In this document: in pieces, positions 32,253 through 43,068 of the stretch
Numbering within the stretch: position 1 is the stretch's first letter
Layout: every line of letters starts with the position of its first letter
Assembly (NCBI GenBank): GCA_050485485.1
Contig: JBJHBM010000006.1
Coordinates: forward strand, 1 to 64,000
DNA: 64,000 nt
From: WHSO01 sp050485485
GTDB lineage: Bacteria; Pseudomonadota; Alphaproteobacteria; SMXQ01
Direction of reading: 5' to 3'
The notes under the pieces: generated by a model
The model's database searches: none
Seen by the model: only the letters and a program-made list of their open reading frames with translations
What the model was told of the DNA's origin: nothing
Program-made: the position numbers and the translations under genes

Positions 32253-33572
32253 ATGAAGATACTCAGGACGCTCGGCACGATTTCATTGGGAGCCGCGGTC
32301 GGGACTGGTTTCGCGGTCGCAAACTCCATGGCCGATCCCATCGCCGACTTCTACAAGGGCAAGCGCATCGAAATGATCGTCGGCTCCGGCCCGGGCGGCG
32401 GCTACGACCAGTATGCGCGCCTGCTCACCCGGCACATGGGCAAGCACATCCCCGGCAACCCCGACTTCGTCACCCGCAACATGGATGGTGCGGGCTCGAT
32501 CGTCGCCACCAACTTCGTCTACAACGTCGCGCCCCAGGACGGCACCGTGATCGGCGGCATCCAGCGCGGCGCGCCGATGGTGGAGATTCTCGGCCAGTCG
32601 GGACCGCAGTTCGAATCGGCCAAGATCAACTGGCTCGGCAGCCTCAACAACGAGGTCGGCATCATCGGCGTGATGAAGCGCTCCGGCGTGACCACCCTCG
32701 AAGACGCCTTCACCAAGGAAGCGATCCTCGGCACCACCGGGCCCAACGACACGGAGGCCTTTCCGGCACTGATGAACAATACCCTCGGCACGCGGTTCCG
32801 GCTGATCGGCGGCTATCCGGCGACCCCGCCGGTGCATCTCGCCATGCAGCGCGGCGAGGCCGACGGCGTCAGCCAGTCGTGGTCGTCGTTCGCGCTGCAG
32901 GCGGGCGACGCCATGAAGGACATCTCCATCCTGGTGCAGCTTTCCACCAGCCGTCACCCGCAGCTGACCGAGATGGGCGTGCCGTTCATCTTCGATTACA
33001 TCACCGCCGAGCGGGTACAGCCCGGCTTCACGGTCGAGGAGGTCGAAACCTACTTCCGCCTAATGCTTTCGACCAAGGCCATGGGCCGGCCCTTCATGCT
33101 CGGCCCGAAGGTACCCGAGGCACGCGTCAAGGCGCTGCGGGCGGCCTTCGTGGAAACCGCCAAGGACAAGGACTTCCTGGCCGAGGCCGAGCGCACCAAG
33201 CGCGACGTCGTGCTGGTTTCGGGCGACGAGTTGCAGGAGCTCGTCGTCCAGCTCGCCGCAGCACCCAAGGAAGTGATCGACCGGCTCGAAAATCTCATCA
33301 AGTTCAGGGGACCGGTGGAAACTGCCAAGGTCGAGCTGCCGAAGCATACCGGCGAAGTCACGAAGGTCGAGAGCGGCGGCCGCGCCATCACCGTCAGGGC
33401 CGACGGCAAGGAGGTTTCGGCCGCGATCTCCGGTTCGCGCACCAAGGTCACCATCGGCGGTAGCGAAGGCGACCGCGGTGCGATCAAGGCGGGCATGACC
33501 TGCACCGTCGTGCTGCCCTCGGCGGATGCCAAGGAAGCCGTGGAAGTCGAGTGTCAGGCGGGTCAGAGCTGA
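32253..33572 (+). CDS. Bug/TctC-type solute-binding protein with extra C-terminal domain (copy 2)
   Basis: Periplasmic binding protein, 439 residues. Signal peptide to about residue 26 (ending NSMA), then DPIADFYKGKRIEMIVGSGPGGGYDQYARLLTRHMGKHIPG and the Bug two-lobe fold. From about residue 350 comes the additional domain VTKVESGGRAITVRADGKEVSAAISGSRTKVTIGGSEGDRGAIKAGMTCTVVLP ... VEC, very similar to the end of copy 3 and related to copy 1. ATG at 32253 with GGGAG 10 bases upstream. It ends in a strong terminator, so copy 3, 189 bp further on, has its own promoter. No membrane subunits are adjacent. Likely captures an organic or aromatic acid. Confidence 0.93.
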   Translation: MKILRTLGTISLGAAVGTGFAVANSMADPIADFYKGKRIEMIVGSGPGGGYDQYARLLTRHMGKHIPGNPDFVTRNMDGAGSIVATNFVYNVAPQDGTVIGGIQRGAPMVEILGQSGPQFESAKINWLGSLNNEVGIIGVMKRSGVTTLEDAFTKEAILGTTGPNDTEAFPALMNNTLGTRFRLIGGYPATPPVHLAMQRGEADGVSQSWSSFALQAGDAMKDISILVQLSTSRHPQLTEMGVPFIFDYITAERVQPGFTVEEVETYFRLMLSTKAMGRPFMLGPKVPEARVKALRAAFVETAKDKDFLAEAERTKRDVVLVSGDELQELVVQLAAAPKEVIDRLENLIKFRGPVETAKVELPKHTGEVTKVESGGRAITVRADGKEVSAAISGSRTKVTIGGSEGDRGAIKAGMTCTVVLPSADAKEAVEVECQAGQS

Positions 33573-33603
33573 GCGCCGCCGAAACCGGCAGAACCGGCCG
33601 TCA

Positions 33604-33632
33604 AAGCCCCCGCCCCGGCGGGGGCTTTTTTT
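33604..33632 (+). terminator. Rho-independent terminator after Bug copy 2
   Basis: AAGCCCCCGCC/GGCGGGGGCTT-type stem followed by a seven-base T run, 32 bp after the stop codon. Confidence 0.92.
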
Positions 33633-33761
33633 CGCCTGCCCCGCGCGGAATGGCGGATTCCCGCTATTTTCAGCCCTTTCATCAGGCTTTTCCGACCCGC
33701 CGCCCCATGCTAGGTTTTGTAAAAATTATCTTTCCTTCCACCGTATTACAGGGAGCATCCT

Positions 33762-35069
33762 ATGCGAATCAGGACCATCACGTCCGTGGCTGCGGCCGCG
33801 GTCGCAGGCAGTTTTGCGATCATGCCCGCCACGGCCGACCCGGTCGCAGACTTCTACAAGGGCAAGCGTATCGAGATGATCGTGGGCTCCGGCCCCGGCG
33901 GCGGCTACGACGTCTATGCCCGCATGCTGACCCGCCACATGGGCCGGCACATTCCCGGCAACCCCGGCTTCGTCACCCGCAACATGGAAGGCGCGGGCTC
34001 AATCGTCGCCACCAACTTCGTGGCCAACGTCGCCCCCAAGGACGGCACCGTGATCGGCGGCATCCAGCGCAACGCCGCAATGATCGAGATCATGGGCCAG
34101 TCGGGGCCGCAGTTCAAATCCCAGGAGCTGCACTGGCTCGGCAGCCTCGCCAACGAAGCGGGCGCCTGCGGCATCGCCAAGCGTACCGGCATCACGTCGT
34201 TCGACGAGGTCCTGAAAAGGGAGCTCCTGTTCGGCGGCACCGGGCCCAACGACACCGAAATCAACCCCGCCCTCATCAACAACCTTCTGGGCGGCAAGAT
34301 CAAGCTGATCAAGGGCTATCCCTCGACCCCGCCGGTCCATCTCGCGATCCAGCGCGGCGAGGTGGACGGCATCTGCCAGTCCTGGGCCTCGCTCAGCGAA
34401 CAGGGCGGTCCGCGCATCAAGAGCGGCGATTTCATCCCGGTAGTGCAGCTCACCATCAAGCCGGTGGACGAGCTGACCAAGATGGGCGTCCCCGTGATCT
34501 TCGACTTCGTCAAGCCGGAGAACCTTCCGGCCGGCATGTCGGTCGAGGAGGCCACCAACTACTTCGAGCTGGTGATGGGCGTGCGCGTCATGGGCCGACC
34601 CTTCGTCGTCGCGCCCGCCGTGCCGGCCGATCGCGTGAAGGCGCTGCGCGCGGCCTTCAGTGCTACCGCGAAGGACAAGGCCTTCCTCGACGAAGCGACC
34701 AAGATGCGCCGCGACGTGGATCTCGTCACCGGTGACGAGGTCCAGGCGATCGTTGCCAAGATGGCGGCGACACCGAAGGAGCGCCTCGCTAGACTCGACG
34801 ACCTGCTCCAGTTCAAGGGCGTGACCCAGACCGCCAAGGTCGAGCAGCCGAAGCATACCGGCAAGGTCACAAAGAGCGAGGACGGCCGCACCATCGCCAT
34901 CGACGCTGGCGGCAAGGAGGTCACGACCTCGATCTCCGGCTCCCGTACGAAGGTCACCATCGGCGGTGCCGAGGCCAAGCGCGAGCAGATTCAGGTGGGC
35001 ATGACCTGCACCATCACGCTGCCGGACGCAAGCGCCAAGGAAGCCGCCAACGTCGACTGCAAGAGCTGA
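33762..35069 (+). CDS. Bug/TctC-type solute-binding protein with extra C-terminal domain (copy 3)
   Basis: Periplasmic binding protein of 435 residues, a close tandem paralog of copy 2 (shared ADPVADFYKGKRIEMIVGSG start region, TRHMGxHIPGNPxFVTRNMxGAGSIVATNF, and the whole C-terminal extension). Signal peptide ends near residue 24 (ATA). Differences cluster around the ligand cleft: copy 2 has NEVGIIGVMKRSGVTTL where copy 3 has NEAGACGIAKRTGITSF, pointing to different ligands. The C-terminal domain reads AIDAGGKEVTTSISGSRTKVTIGGAEAKREQIQVGMTCTITLP ... VDCKS with two conserved Cys. ATG with GGGAG 7 bases upstream. Ends in its own terminator. Confidence 0.93.
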   Translation: MRIRTITSVAAAAVAGSFAIMPATADPVADFYKGKRIEMIVGSGPGGGYDVYARMLTRHMGRHIPGNPGFVTRNMEGAGSIVATNFVANVAPKDGTVIGGIQRNAAMIEIMGQSGPQFKSQELHWLGSLANEAGACGIAKRTGITSFDEVLKRELLFGGTGPNDTEINPALINNLLGGKIKLIKGYPSTPPVHLAIQRGEVDGICQSWASLSEQGGPRIKSGDFIPVVQLTIKPVDELTKMGVPVIFDFVKPENLPAGMSVEEATNYFELVMGVRVMGRPFVVAPAVPADRVKALRAAFSATAKDKAFLDEATKMRRDVDLVTGDEVQAIVAKMAATPKERLARLDDLLQFKGVTQTAKVEQPKHTGKVTKSEDGRTIAIDAGGKEVTTSISGSRTKVTIGGAEAKREQIQVGMTCTITLPDASAKEAANVDCKS

Positions 35070-35091
35070 CCCTCGCACGAGCGACCTATCG

Positions 35092-35123
35092 AACGCCCCC
35101 GGCTCTGCCGGGGGCGTTTCTTT
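35092..35123 (+). terminator. Rho-independent terminator after Bug copy 3
   Basis: AACGCCCCCGGC-TCT-GCCGGGGGCGTT stem followed by TCTTT, 23 bp after the stop. Confidence 0.88.
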
Positions 35124-35136
35124 GTGGGCGGTAGAA

Positions 35137-35613
35137 CTAGCGTCCCGCGCGCTCGCGCCGGGTGATCTCCTCCTGGATGGCGCGCGCGCGCGCGGGCCAC
35201 AGGCTCCGGACGTAGGACAGCACCGCCGCGATCTCGCGGTCCTCGAGCCGGTCGCCGAAGGCCGGCATGGCGCTGCGGTAGCCGGGCGGGCCATATGCCG
35301 CGGGACCGTCCCGCACCATCAGGAACAGGAGGTCGTCGGAATGGTGCCAGTCGTGGGCGCTGCCGTCGAGCGGCGGCGCCGGAAGTAGGCCGTCGGGGCC
35401 GCGGCGGCGCCACTCGGGCTGGCCCTGCCGCTCGGCCCCATGGCACACGGCGCATTCGCGCGCATACACGGTCCGGCCTAGCGCCACGAGGGCGGTGTCG
35501 TCGGGGTCCACCGCGCGCCCCACAGGCCCGCGGTCCGGCCAAGCGAAAATGACGAGGACGGCGGCCGCGGTCACCGTCGCGACGGCTGCCGCCCATAGCC
35601 ACGGCCGGTTCAC
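35137..35613 (-). CDS. Membrane-anchored c-type cytochrome
   Basis: A 158-residue monohaem cytochrome c. N-terminal anchor WLWAAAVATVTAAAVLVIFAWP (about residues 4-26), haem site RECAVCHGAER (CxxCH) and a distal Met probably in YRSAMPAFGDRL. After the haem motif an insertion contains DGSAHDWHHSDDLLFLMVRDG, giving several His that might bind metal. GTG at 35613 overlaps the stop of the cueR gene (GTGA), so it is translationally coupled to it. Position behind cueR suggests a copper-linked role such as electron transfer to a copper enzyme or copper-stress respiration (inference). Confidence 0.88.
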   Translation of the reverse strand: MNRPWLWAAAVATVTAAAVLVIFAWPDRGPVGRAVDPDDTALVALGRTVYARECAVCHGAERQGQPEWRRRGPDGLLPAPPLDGSAHDWHHSDDLLFLMVRDGPAAYGPPGYRSAMPAFGDRLEDREIAAVLSYVRSLWPARARAIQEEITRRERAGR

Positions 35614-36008
35614 GACGCCTCGGGCGCTGTCAGGTCGTCGAGGATCGGGCAATCGGGCCGGTCGTCGCCGTGGCAGCGTTCGGCCAGCGTCTCGAGCGCG
35701 CGCCGCAGGCTCTGCATCTCCGCGATGCGGCGGTCGATCTCGTCGATGCGCGCGAGCGCGATCCGCTTGACGTCGGCGGAACGCCGCTCCCGGTCGCCAT
35801 AGAGGTCGAGCAACTCTCGACATTCCTCGACCGAGAAACCGAGCGCGCGGGCACGGTTGAGGAAAGCGAGGCGGCGCACCTCGCGTTCCCCGTAGTCGCG
35901 GTAGCCGTTGCCGGCCCGCACCGGGGGCGGCACCAAGCCGATCCCCTCGTAGTAGCGGATTGCCTTGGCGCTGAGTCCGGCGCGTTGGGCGGCTTCACCG
36001 ATGTTCAT
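35610..36008 (-). CDS. cueR: MerR-family copper-responsive regulator (CueR type)
   Basis: A 132-residue MerR-type activator. N-terminal winged helix (MNIGEAAQRAGLSAKAIRYYEGIGLVPP, then NGYRDYGEREVRRLAFLNRARALGFSVEE), a long dimerisation helix, and the metal-binding loop RCHGDDRPDCPIL, whose Cys-x7-Cys spacing equals that of the Cu(I)/Ag(I) ligands of E. coli CueR. It should repress weakly without metal and activate by DNA twisting when Cu(I) binds. Its own promoter carries a perfect operator with a 19-bp spacer. No CopA ATPase or multicopper oxidase follows; the only coupled gene is a cytochrome c. Confidence 0.92.
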   Translation of the reverse strand: MNIGEAAQRAGLSAKAIRYYEGIGLVPPPVRAGNGYRDYGEREVRRLAFLNRARALGFSVEECRELLDLYGDRERRSADVKRIALARIDEIDRRIAEMQSLRRALETLAERCHGDDRPDCPILDDLTAPEAS

Positions 36009-36038
36009 GGCGGTCCTCCTGGATGCAGCGATTGATCC

Positions 36039-36069
36039 AGACTAAACCTTCCCCTAATGGGAAGGTCAA
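36039..36069 (-). promoter_or_regulatory. MerR-type promoter with CueR operator
   Basis: Minus-strand promoter: -35 TTGACC (36069-36064), -10 TAGTCT (36044-36039), separated by 19 bp. Within the spacer is the 21-bp dyad ACCTTCCC-N5-GGGAAGGT (36046-36066), matching known CueR boxes (CCTTCC-N7-GGAAGG). Drives cueR and the coupled cytochrome c gene. Its over-long spacer is what MerR activators correct. Confidence 0.85.
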
Positions 36070-36144
36070 GCCGCCGCCGAGGTGGATATCCCCCGCCGTC
36101 TTGGCTACAAAGCCCCCGCGACGCAGCCCAGCAAGGAGTACCAC

Positions 36145-37140
36145 ATGGCGGACGAGACCACCCGGACCTTTACCTGGATCACCGAAGCGGAGGTCGTCTC
36201 CCTGATCAATCTTTCGGGCGTGATCGGGGCGCTCGAGGCCGCCCTCGGGCTCGAGCACCAGGGCAAGGCCAGGAACCTGCGCAAGGGCCAGGTGGCCTGG
36301 GAAGGCGGCAGCCTCAACGTGACCGGCGCCGAGATCACCGGCAGCGGCTATTCGGGCGCCAAGGTCTGGACCAACGTAGGCGGCAAGTCGGCGCCGCTGC
36401 TGCTGATCCACGGTTCCGGCGACGGCCAACTCAAGGCGGTGATCGAGGCGGTGGCGCTCGGCCAGATGCGCACCGCGGCGCTCGCCGCGGTCGCGACCGA
36501 ATACCTCGCCGCCGAGGGCGCCGACGACATGGCGGTGGTCGGCAGCGGCAAGCAGTCGCTCACCCAGGTCGCCGCCGTCAACGCGGTGCGTCCGCTCAAG
36601 CGCCTGCGCGTGTTCAGCCCGACCCCCGAGAACCGCGCGCGCTTCGCCGCCGAGGTACGCGGCAAGTACCCGTTCGAGGTGGTCGAAGCGGCCTCGGTCG
36701 CGGACTGCGTCCGGGATGCGCCGCTCGTCACCACGGTCACCCGCGCGAAGGAGCCGTTCCTCTCCGCCGACATGCTGTCCGACGGCGCGCATCTCAACGC
36801 CGCCGGCGCCATCATCGCGGGCTTCTCCGAGATCGGGCCCGACGTGGTGGCCCGCGCCGACCTCGTGGTGGTGGACAACCTCGAGGGATGCCGCGAGGAC
36901 AGCCGCGAGCTGCGCTCCCATTTCGATCACGGCGGTGACTGGAGCCGCGTCATCGAGATCAAGGAGATCGTCGGCGCGAACCGCCGTCGCCCGGCCGGTA
37001 CCCGCCTCACCCTGTTCAAATGGATGGGAGTCGGGCTCGCCGATCTCGCCGCCGGCGTCGAGATCCTGAAGCGCGCCCGGGAGAAGGGCGCGGGGCGGGC
37101 GCTCCCCCACCCCGGCCGCGCCCCCGTGGACCTGAGCTAG
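36145..37140 (+). CDS. Ornithine cyclodeaminase/mu-crystallin family protein
   Basis: A 331-residue NAD(P)-binding enzyme of the OCD/mu-crystallin family, which includes ornithine cyclodeaminase, ketimine reductases and alanine dehydrogenases. The Rossmann part has DDMAVVGSGKQSLTQVAAVNAVRPLKRLRVFSPTPENRARF, followed by the family VTTVTRAKEPFLSADMLSDGAHLNAAGA and VVVDNLEGCREDSREL. ATG at 36145 with AAGGAG 7 bases upstream. The GxGxxG dinucleotide loop reads GSGKQS, slightly unusual. The divergent CueR promoter is about 80 bp away but points the other way. Substrate not assignable. Confidence 0.92.
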   Translation: MADETTRTFTWITEAEVVSLINLSGVIGALEAALGLEHQGKARNLRKGQVAWEGGSLNVTGAEITGSGYSGAKVWTNVGGKSAPLLLIHGSGDGQLKAVIEAVALGQMRTAALAAVATEYLAAEGADDMAVVGSGKQSLTQVAAVNAVRPLKRLRVFSPTPENRARFAAEVRGKYPFEVVEAASVADCVRDAPLVTTVTRAKEPFLSADMLSDGAHLNAAGAIIAGFSEIGPDVVARADLVVVDNLEGCREDSRELRSHFDHGGDWSRVIEIKEIVGANRRRPAGTRLTLFKWMGVGLADLAAGVEILKRAREKGAGRALPHPGRAPVDLS

Positions 37141-37226
37141 CCTTAGCTCCCCCATCCCGCCGGCGAGAACGTTGCGCCGGCGCCCGCGCCTTCCTACACT
37201 TGAAAAGAAGCAGTGAGGAGATGGCG

Positions 37227-37730
<504 letters not shown>

Positions 37731-37743
37731 CTTCAATATCTGT

Positions 37744-38625
37744 TCAGGCCGGAGGGAAGCCGTAGAGCCGCGCCGGGTTTCCGGCGAGAATCATGTCGCG
37801 GACCGCCGGGTCGGGCGCCGCCTCCAGCAGGAAGTCGAGCACGTCCGCGTCGTCCGGCAGCGGCACCTCGAAGGTCGGGTGCGGCCAGTTGAGCCCCCAG
37901 ATGATGCGGTCGGGGCGCGCCGCGACCAGCGCCCGCACGTTCGCCACCATGTCGGCGTAGCCGGGCGGGCCCGCGCGCGACAGGTTGTAGACGCTGTAGA
38001 TGTTGAGCCACGCGTCCTCGCACTCGCGCAGGTGCCGCGCCACGGCCTCGAACGCGGGCGAGCCCGGCGGATGGTCGGGCCCAAGGTTGGCGACGTGGTC
38101 GAGGCTGTGCGGGATCGGCAGTCGTGCCAGCGCCGGCAACAGCTCCACCACCTCCGAAACCCCTTCCAGATGCACCTCCACGTGCCAACCGAGGTCCCGG
38201 ACTCTGTCCGCCATGCGCGCGAGATGGTCCGGCCCCATGCCGCCGATCGAGCGGGTCGAGATGCGGAAGCCCGTCATGCCGCCCGCCGCGAGCCGTTCCA
38301 GCTCGCGGTCCGCGACGTCGGGCTTCACCAGCGCCAGGCCCTTGAAGGCGCCCTTCATGGCGGCGATGGCGGCGAGCGCCGGCTCGTTGTCCAGCAGCGC
38401 GCTGCCGGTAATGACCACGCCGCGTGCGAGGCCCAGCTTCGTCATCGTCTCGCGGTAGTGGTCGAGCCCCGCGTCCACCGGGTTGTAGCGCCGTCCCGGC
38501 TTGAGCGGCACGTCGGGCTCGTAGATGTGGAAGTGCGTGTCGCAGGCGCCGGGCGGCGGCGCCAGGCGCGGACGGCGCCCGTCGCGGCGCGGCGGGCGCA
38601 GGTCGCGGGGTGCGGTCGCGGTCAT
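37744..38625 (-). CDS. Amidohydrolase, 2-pyrone-4,6-dicarboxylate lactonase (LigI)-like
   Basis: A 293-residue TIM-barrel hydrolase without signal. The opening GACDTHFHIYEPDVPLKPGRRYNPVDAGLDHYRETMTKLGLARGVVITGSALLDN parallels LigI, which hydrolyses 2-pyrone-4,6-dicarboxylate in protocatechuate 4,5-cleavage. Other features: FRISTRSIGG, VEVHLEG, IPHSLDHVANLGP (metal/substrate His) and IIWGLNWPHPT (catalytic Asp position; here Asn-Trp-Pro-His). The usual Asp of that last motif is Asn, which may mean altered chemistry. It starts 11 bp after the decarboxylase-like gene and is surely in the same operon. Confidence 0.88.
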   Translation of the reverse strand: MTATAPRDLRPPRRDGRRPRLAPPPGACDTHFHIYEPDVPLKPGRRYNPVDAGLDHYRETMTKLGLARGVVITGSALLDNEPALAAIAAMKGAFKGLALVKPDVADRELERLAAGGMTGFRISTRSIGGMGPDHLARMADRVRDLGWHVEVHLEGVSEVVELLPALARLPIPHSLDHVANLGPDHPPGSPAFEAVARHLRECEDAWLNIYSVYNLSRAGPPGYADMVANVRALVAARPDRIIWGLNWPHPTFEVPLPDDADVLDFLLEAAPDPAVRDMILAGNPARLYGFPPA

Positions 38626-38636
38626 CCGGCCGGCCC

Positions 38637-39626
38637 CTAGATCAGCACGCTGATGTCGAGGCCCTTGGGGAACAGGTCCTCGGGCGCGGCGCGCACGCGG
38701 GTGACGCCCTGCTCGTGCGCGTACTGGCAGAAGGCGTCGAGTGTCTTGCGGTTCGGCTCGATCCCGTAGGGAAAGAAGTCGCCGCCGAACTTCCGCTTCA
38801 TCTGCTCGGCATGGTCCACCGCCCACGGCAGGCAGTAGCGCGAGACGGAAATCTCAAGGAATCGCTCGACCGCGCGGTTCTTCGCCTCCTCGAACGCCAT
38901 CAGCAGGTTGCGCGCGATCCACGGGTGGGCGTCGAGCACGTCGCGGCGCACGGCGACCACATGCATGATCGGGAAGATTCCGGTCTCGTCGAAGTACTTC
39001 TCTTCCATCTCCCGGTAGTTCGGGAACAGGCGCTTGACGTCGGGATGGCCGCGCGTGAACACCTTGGGCTCGCGCGCGACCAGGGCCGCGTCGATCTCGC
39101 CCGAGGCCAGCATCTCGGAGATCGACTTGTCGGTGACGCGCGTGAGCCTGAGCCCCTCCGGCAGGTAGAGCTCGACCTTCTCCTCGCGGCCCGGCTGCTC
39201 GGTTCCGGCCTGCACCCAGTCGATGGAGGCGAGGTCCACCCCGGCATGGTGCTGCAACCAGCCGCGCGTGTAGACGGCGGCGGTCTGCGCCCACTCGGGC
39301 ACCGCCACGCGCTTGCCGGCGAAGTCCTTGGCCTCGCGGATGCCGGACTTGGCGTTGTAGTAGAAGGAGGAAAAACGGAACTGGCGCGACGTCCAGACCG
39401 GCAGGCCGATGATGTCGGGCTTCTCCCGGGTCGCCTGGGCGATGAACTTTGCGAAGCTGAGCTCGGAGACCTCCCACTCCCGGTTGTAGGTGAAGCGCGA
39501 GAAGACCTCGTGGATCTCCATCGTGAGGAACGTCGGATCCAGCCCCTCTGCCCGCACCTCGCCGATGCGGAAGTCGCGCATGTGGTCGTAATCCGACATG
39601 GCGATGGTGATCGGAATACGCTTCAT
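38637..39626 (-). CDS. 4,5-dihydroxyphthalate decarboxylase-like protein
   Basis: A 329-residue cytosolic protein with a periplasmic-binding-protein fold but no leader, as in the 4,5-dihydroxyphthalate decarboxylase family (Pht5/PhtD group). Signatures: ITIAMSDYDHMRDFRIGEVRAEGLDPTFL, FSRFTYNREWEVSELSFAKFIAQAT, VPEWAQTAAVYTRGWLQHHAG, and LFPNYREMEEKYFDETGIFPIMHVVAVRRDV. Family knowledge: removes a carboxylate from dihydroxyphthalate to give protocatechuate. ATG at 39626 preceded by GGGAGG. With the downstream LigI-like gene it would cover two steps of phthalate/protocatechuate breakdown. Related solute-binding proteins without enzyme activity are an alternative. Confidence 0.82.
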   Translation of the reverse strand: MKRIPITIAMSDYDHMRDFRIGEVRAEGLDPTFLTMEIHEVFSRFTYNREWEVSELSFAKFIAQATREKPDIIGLPVWTSRQFRFSSFYYNAKSGIREAKDFAGKRVAVPEWAQTAAVYTRGWLQHHAGVDLASIDWVQAGTEQPGREEKVELYLPEGLRLTRVTDKSISEMLASGEIDAALVAREPKVFTRGHPDVKRLFPNYREMEEKYFDETGIFPIMHVVAVRRDVLDAHPWIARNLLMAFEEAKNRAVERFLEISVSRYCLPWAVDHAEQMKRKFGGDFFPYGIEPNRKTLDAFCQYAHEQGVTRVRAAPEDLFPKGLDISVLI

Positions 39627-39901
39627 GCGGCAGGTCCTCCCCTCGTTCCGGATTCCGGAAGCGGTCCCGCGGACGCGGGCCGCGTTTTGCCCGCCTCTTA
39701 TAGAGGCAAAGCGGCACCCGTGCCATGGCTGTCGGCACCCTCCCTGGCGGCGGTTCCCAGCCGATTCCGCCACGAATAGGCGCCGGGAATAAGCCTTAAC
39801 ACCTATGAAGCTTTCCCCAGGTATTTAAGCTTTATTTACCAATCTCGCGGACTCTCCGCACGACCACACAGCAATGCCGGAACAGGGCCGGCCGACCGGG
39901 C
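39627..39901. promoter_or_regulatory. Divergent intergenic region before the histidine kinase
   Basis: 275 bp without a gene. CCTCTTATAGAGG (39694-39706) is a short palindrome near the decarboxylase-like gene. The stretch 39785-39845 is AT-rich (TATTTAAGCTTTATTTACC) and is the likely promoter region of the kinase gene. Confidence 0.4.
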
Positions 39902-42265
<2,364 letters not shown>

Positions 42266-42341
42266 ATCGCATCGCGCCCGCGGGCGTGGTACTTTTACTG
42301 GCTCCACCGTCGTCCCATCGCCGCGAGGATGCCCCTCTCCC

Positions 42342-43004
42342 ATGTCGCGCCGCTTCCTGCTCGCCCTCCTGTGCCTCGTGCTGCTGCCGGCCTGCAACAG
42401 CGGCGCGGGCGGGCAAGCCGCGCCTTTCGAGAAGACCGGGGAAAGCCGCACTATCCATGTGGTCAGCAACGGCTGGCACACGGGCATCGTCGTCGCGCGC
42501 GCGCTGGTCCCCGAAGGGCGGATTCCAGAGGCGGAGGACTTCCCCGAAGCGCAATTCCTGGAATTCGGCTGGGGCGACCGGGAATACTATCCCAATCCCC
42601 GCCCGTCGCTGGGCGCCGCGCTGGCGGCCGGGCTGGTGCCGACGGACTCCGTCGTCCATCTGGCGGGCCTCGGCCGGCCGCCGCAGGCGGGGAACGGCAT
42701 CGAGGTCATCCGCCTCGACGTGGATGCGGGCGGGCTTGCTCGCATGATCGCGGCGATCGACGACGCGTTCGACCGCGGCGCGGCGCGGCGCGCCGATATC
42801 CTCACGGAAGGCTTGCATACCCAGGGCAAGTTCTATCCCGCCCATGGGCGCTTTCATCTGTTCAACACCTGCAACACCTGGGTCGCGCGCAAGCTGCGCG
42901 CCGCCGGTGTCGCGCTGTCGTCGGGCGGCGTGGTCACCGCCGGCGACCTGATGGGACGCCTGCGCGACGCGCTTGCCGGGGACGCGGAACCGGCCTACCC
43001 CTAG
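42342..43004 (+). CDS. DUF2459/TIGR02117 family lipoprotein-like protein
   Basis: A 220-residue exported protein. N-terminal signal with lipobox LLPAC (Cys18), then the family core IHVVSNGWHTGIVVAR, FLEFGWGDREYYPNP, GLHTQGKFYPAHGRFHLFNTCNTWVARKLRAAG. The conserved Cys (NTCNTW) and His (GWHTG) suggest a Cys-His hydrolase fold (NlpC/DUF830-like), but no function is established to my knowledge. It follows the kinase gene by 76 bp on the same strand. Expected location: periplasmic face of a membrane. Confidence 0.87.
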   Translation: MSRRFLLALLCLVLLPACNSGAGGQAAPFEKTGESRTIHVVSNGWHTGIVVARALVPEGRIPEAEDFPEAQFLEFGWGDREYYPNPRPSLGAALAAGLVPTDSVVHLAGLGRPPQAGNGIEVIRLDVDAGGLARMIAAIDDAFDRGAARRADILTEGLHTQGKFYPAHGRFHLFNTCNTWVARKLRAAGVALSSGGVVTAGDLMGRLRDALAGDAEPAYP

Positions 43005-43068
43005 CGCGGCCGGACGGCCGGTCCGGACCGGCGGAAACCGGGTAGATCGCTTGGGCTTGAGTCGCGTC

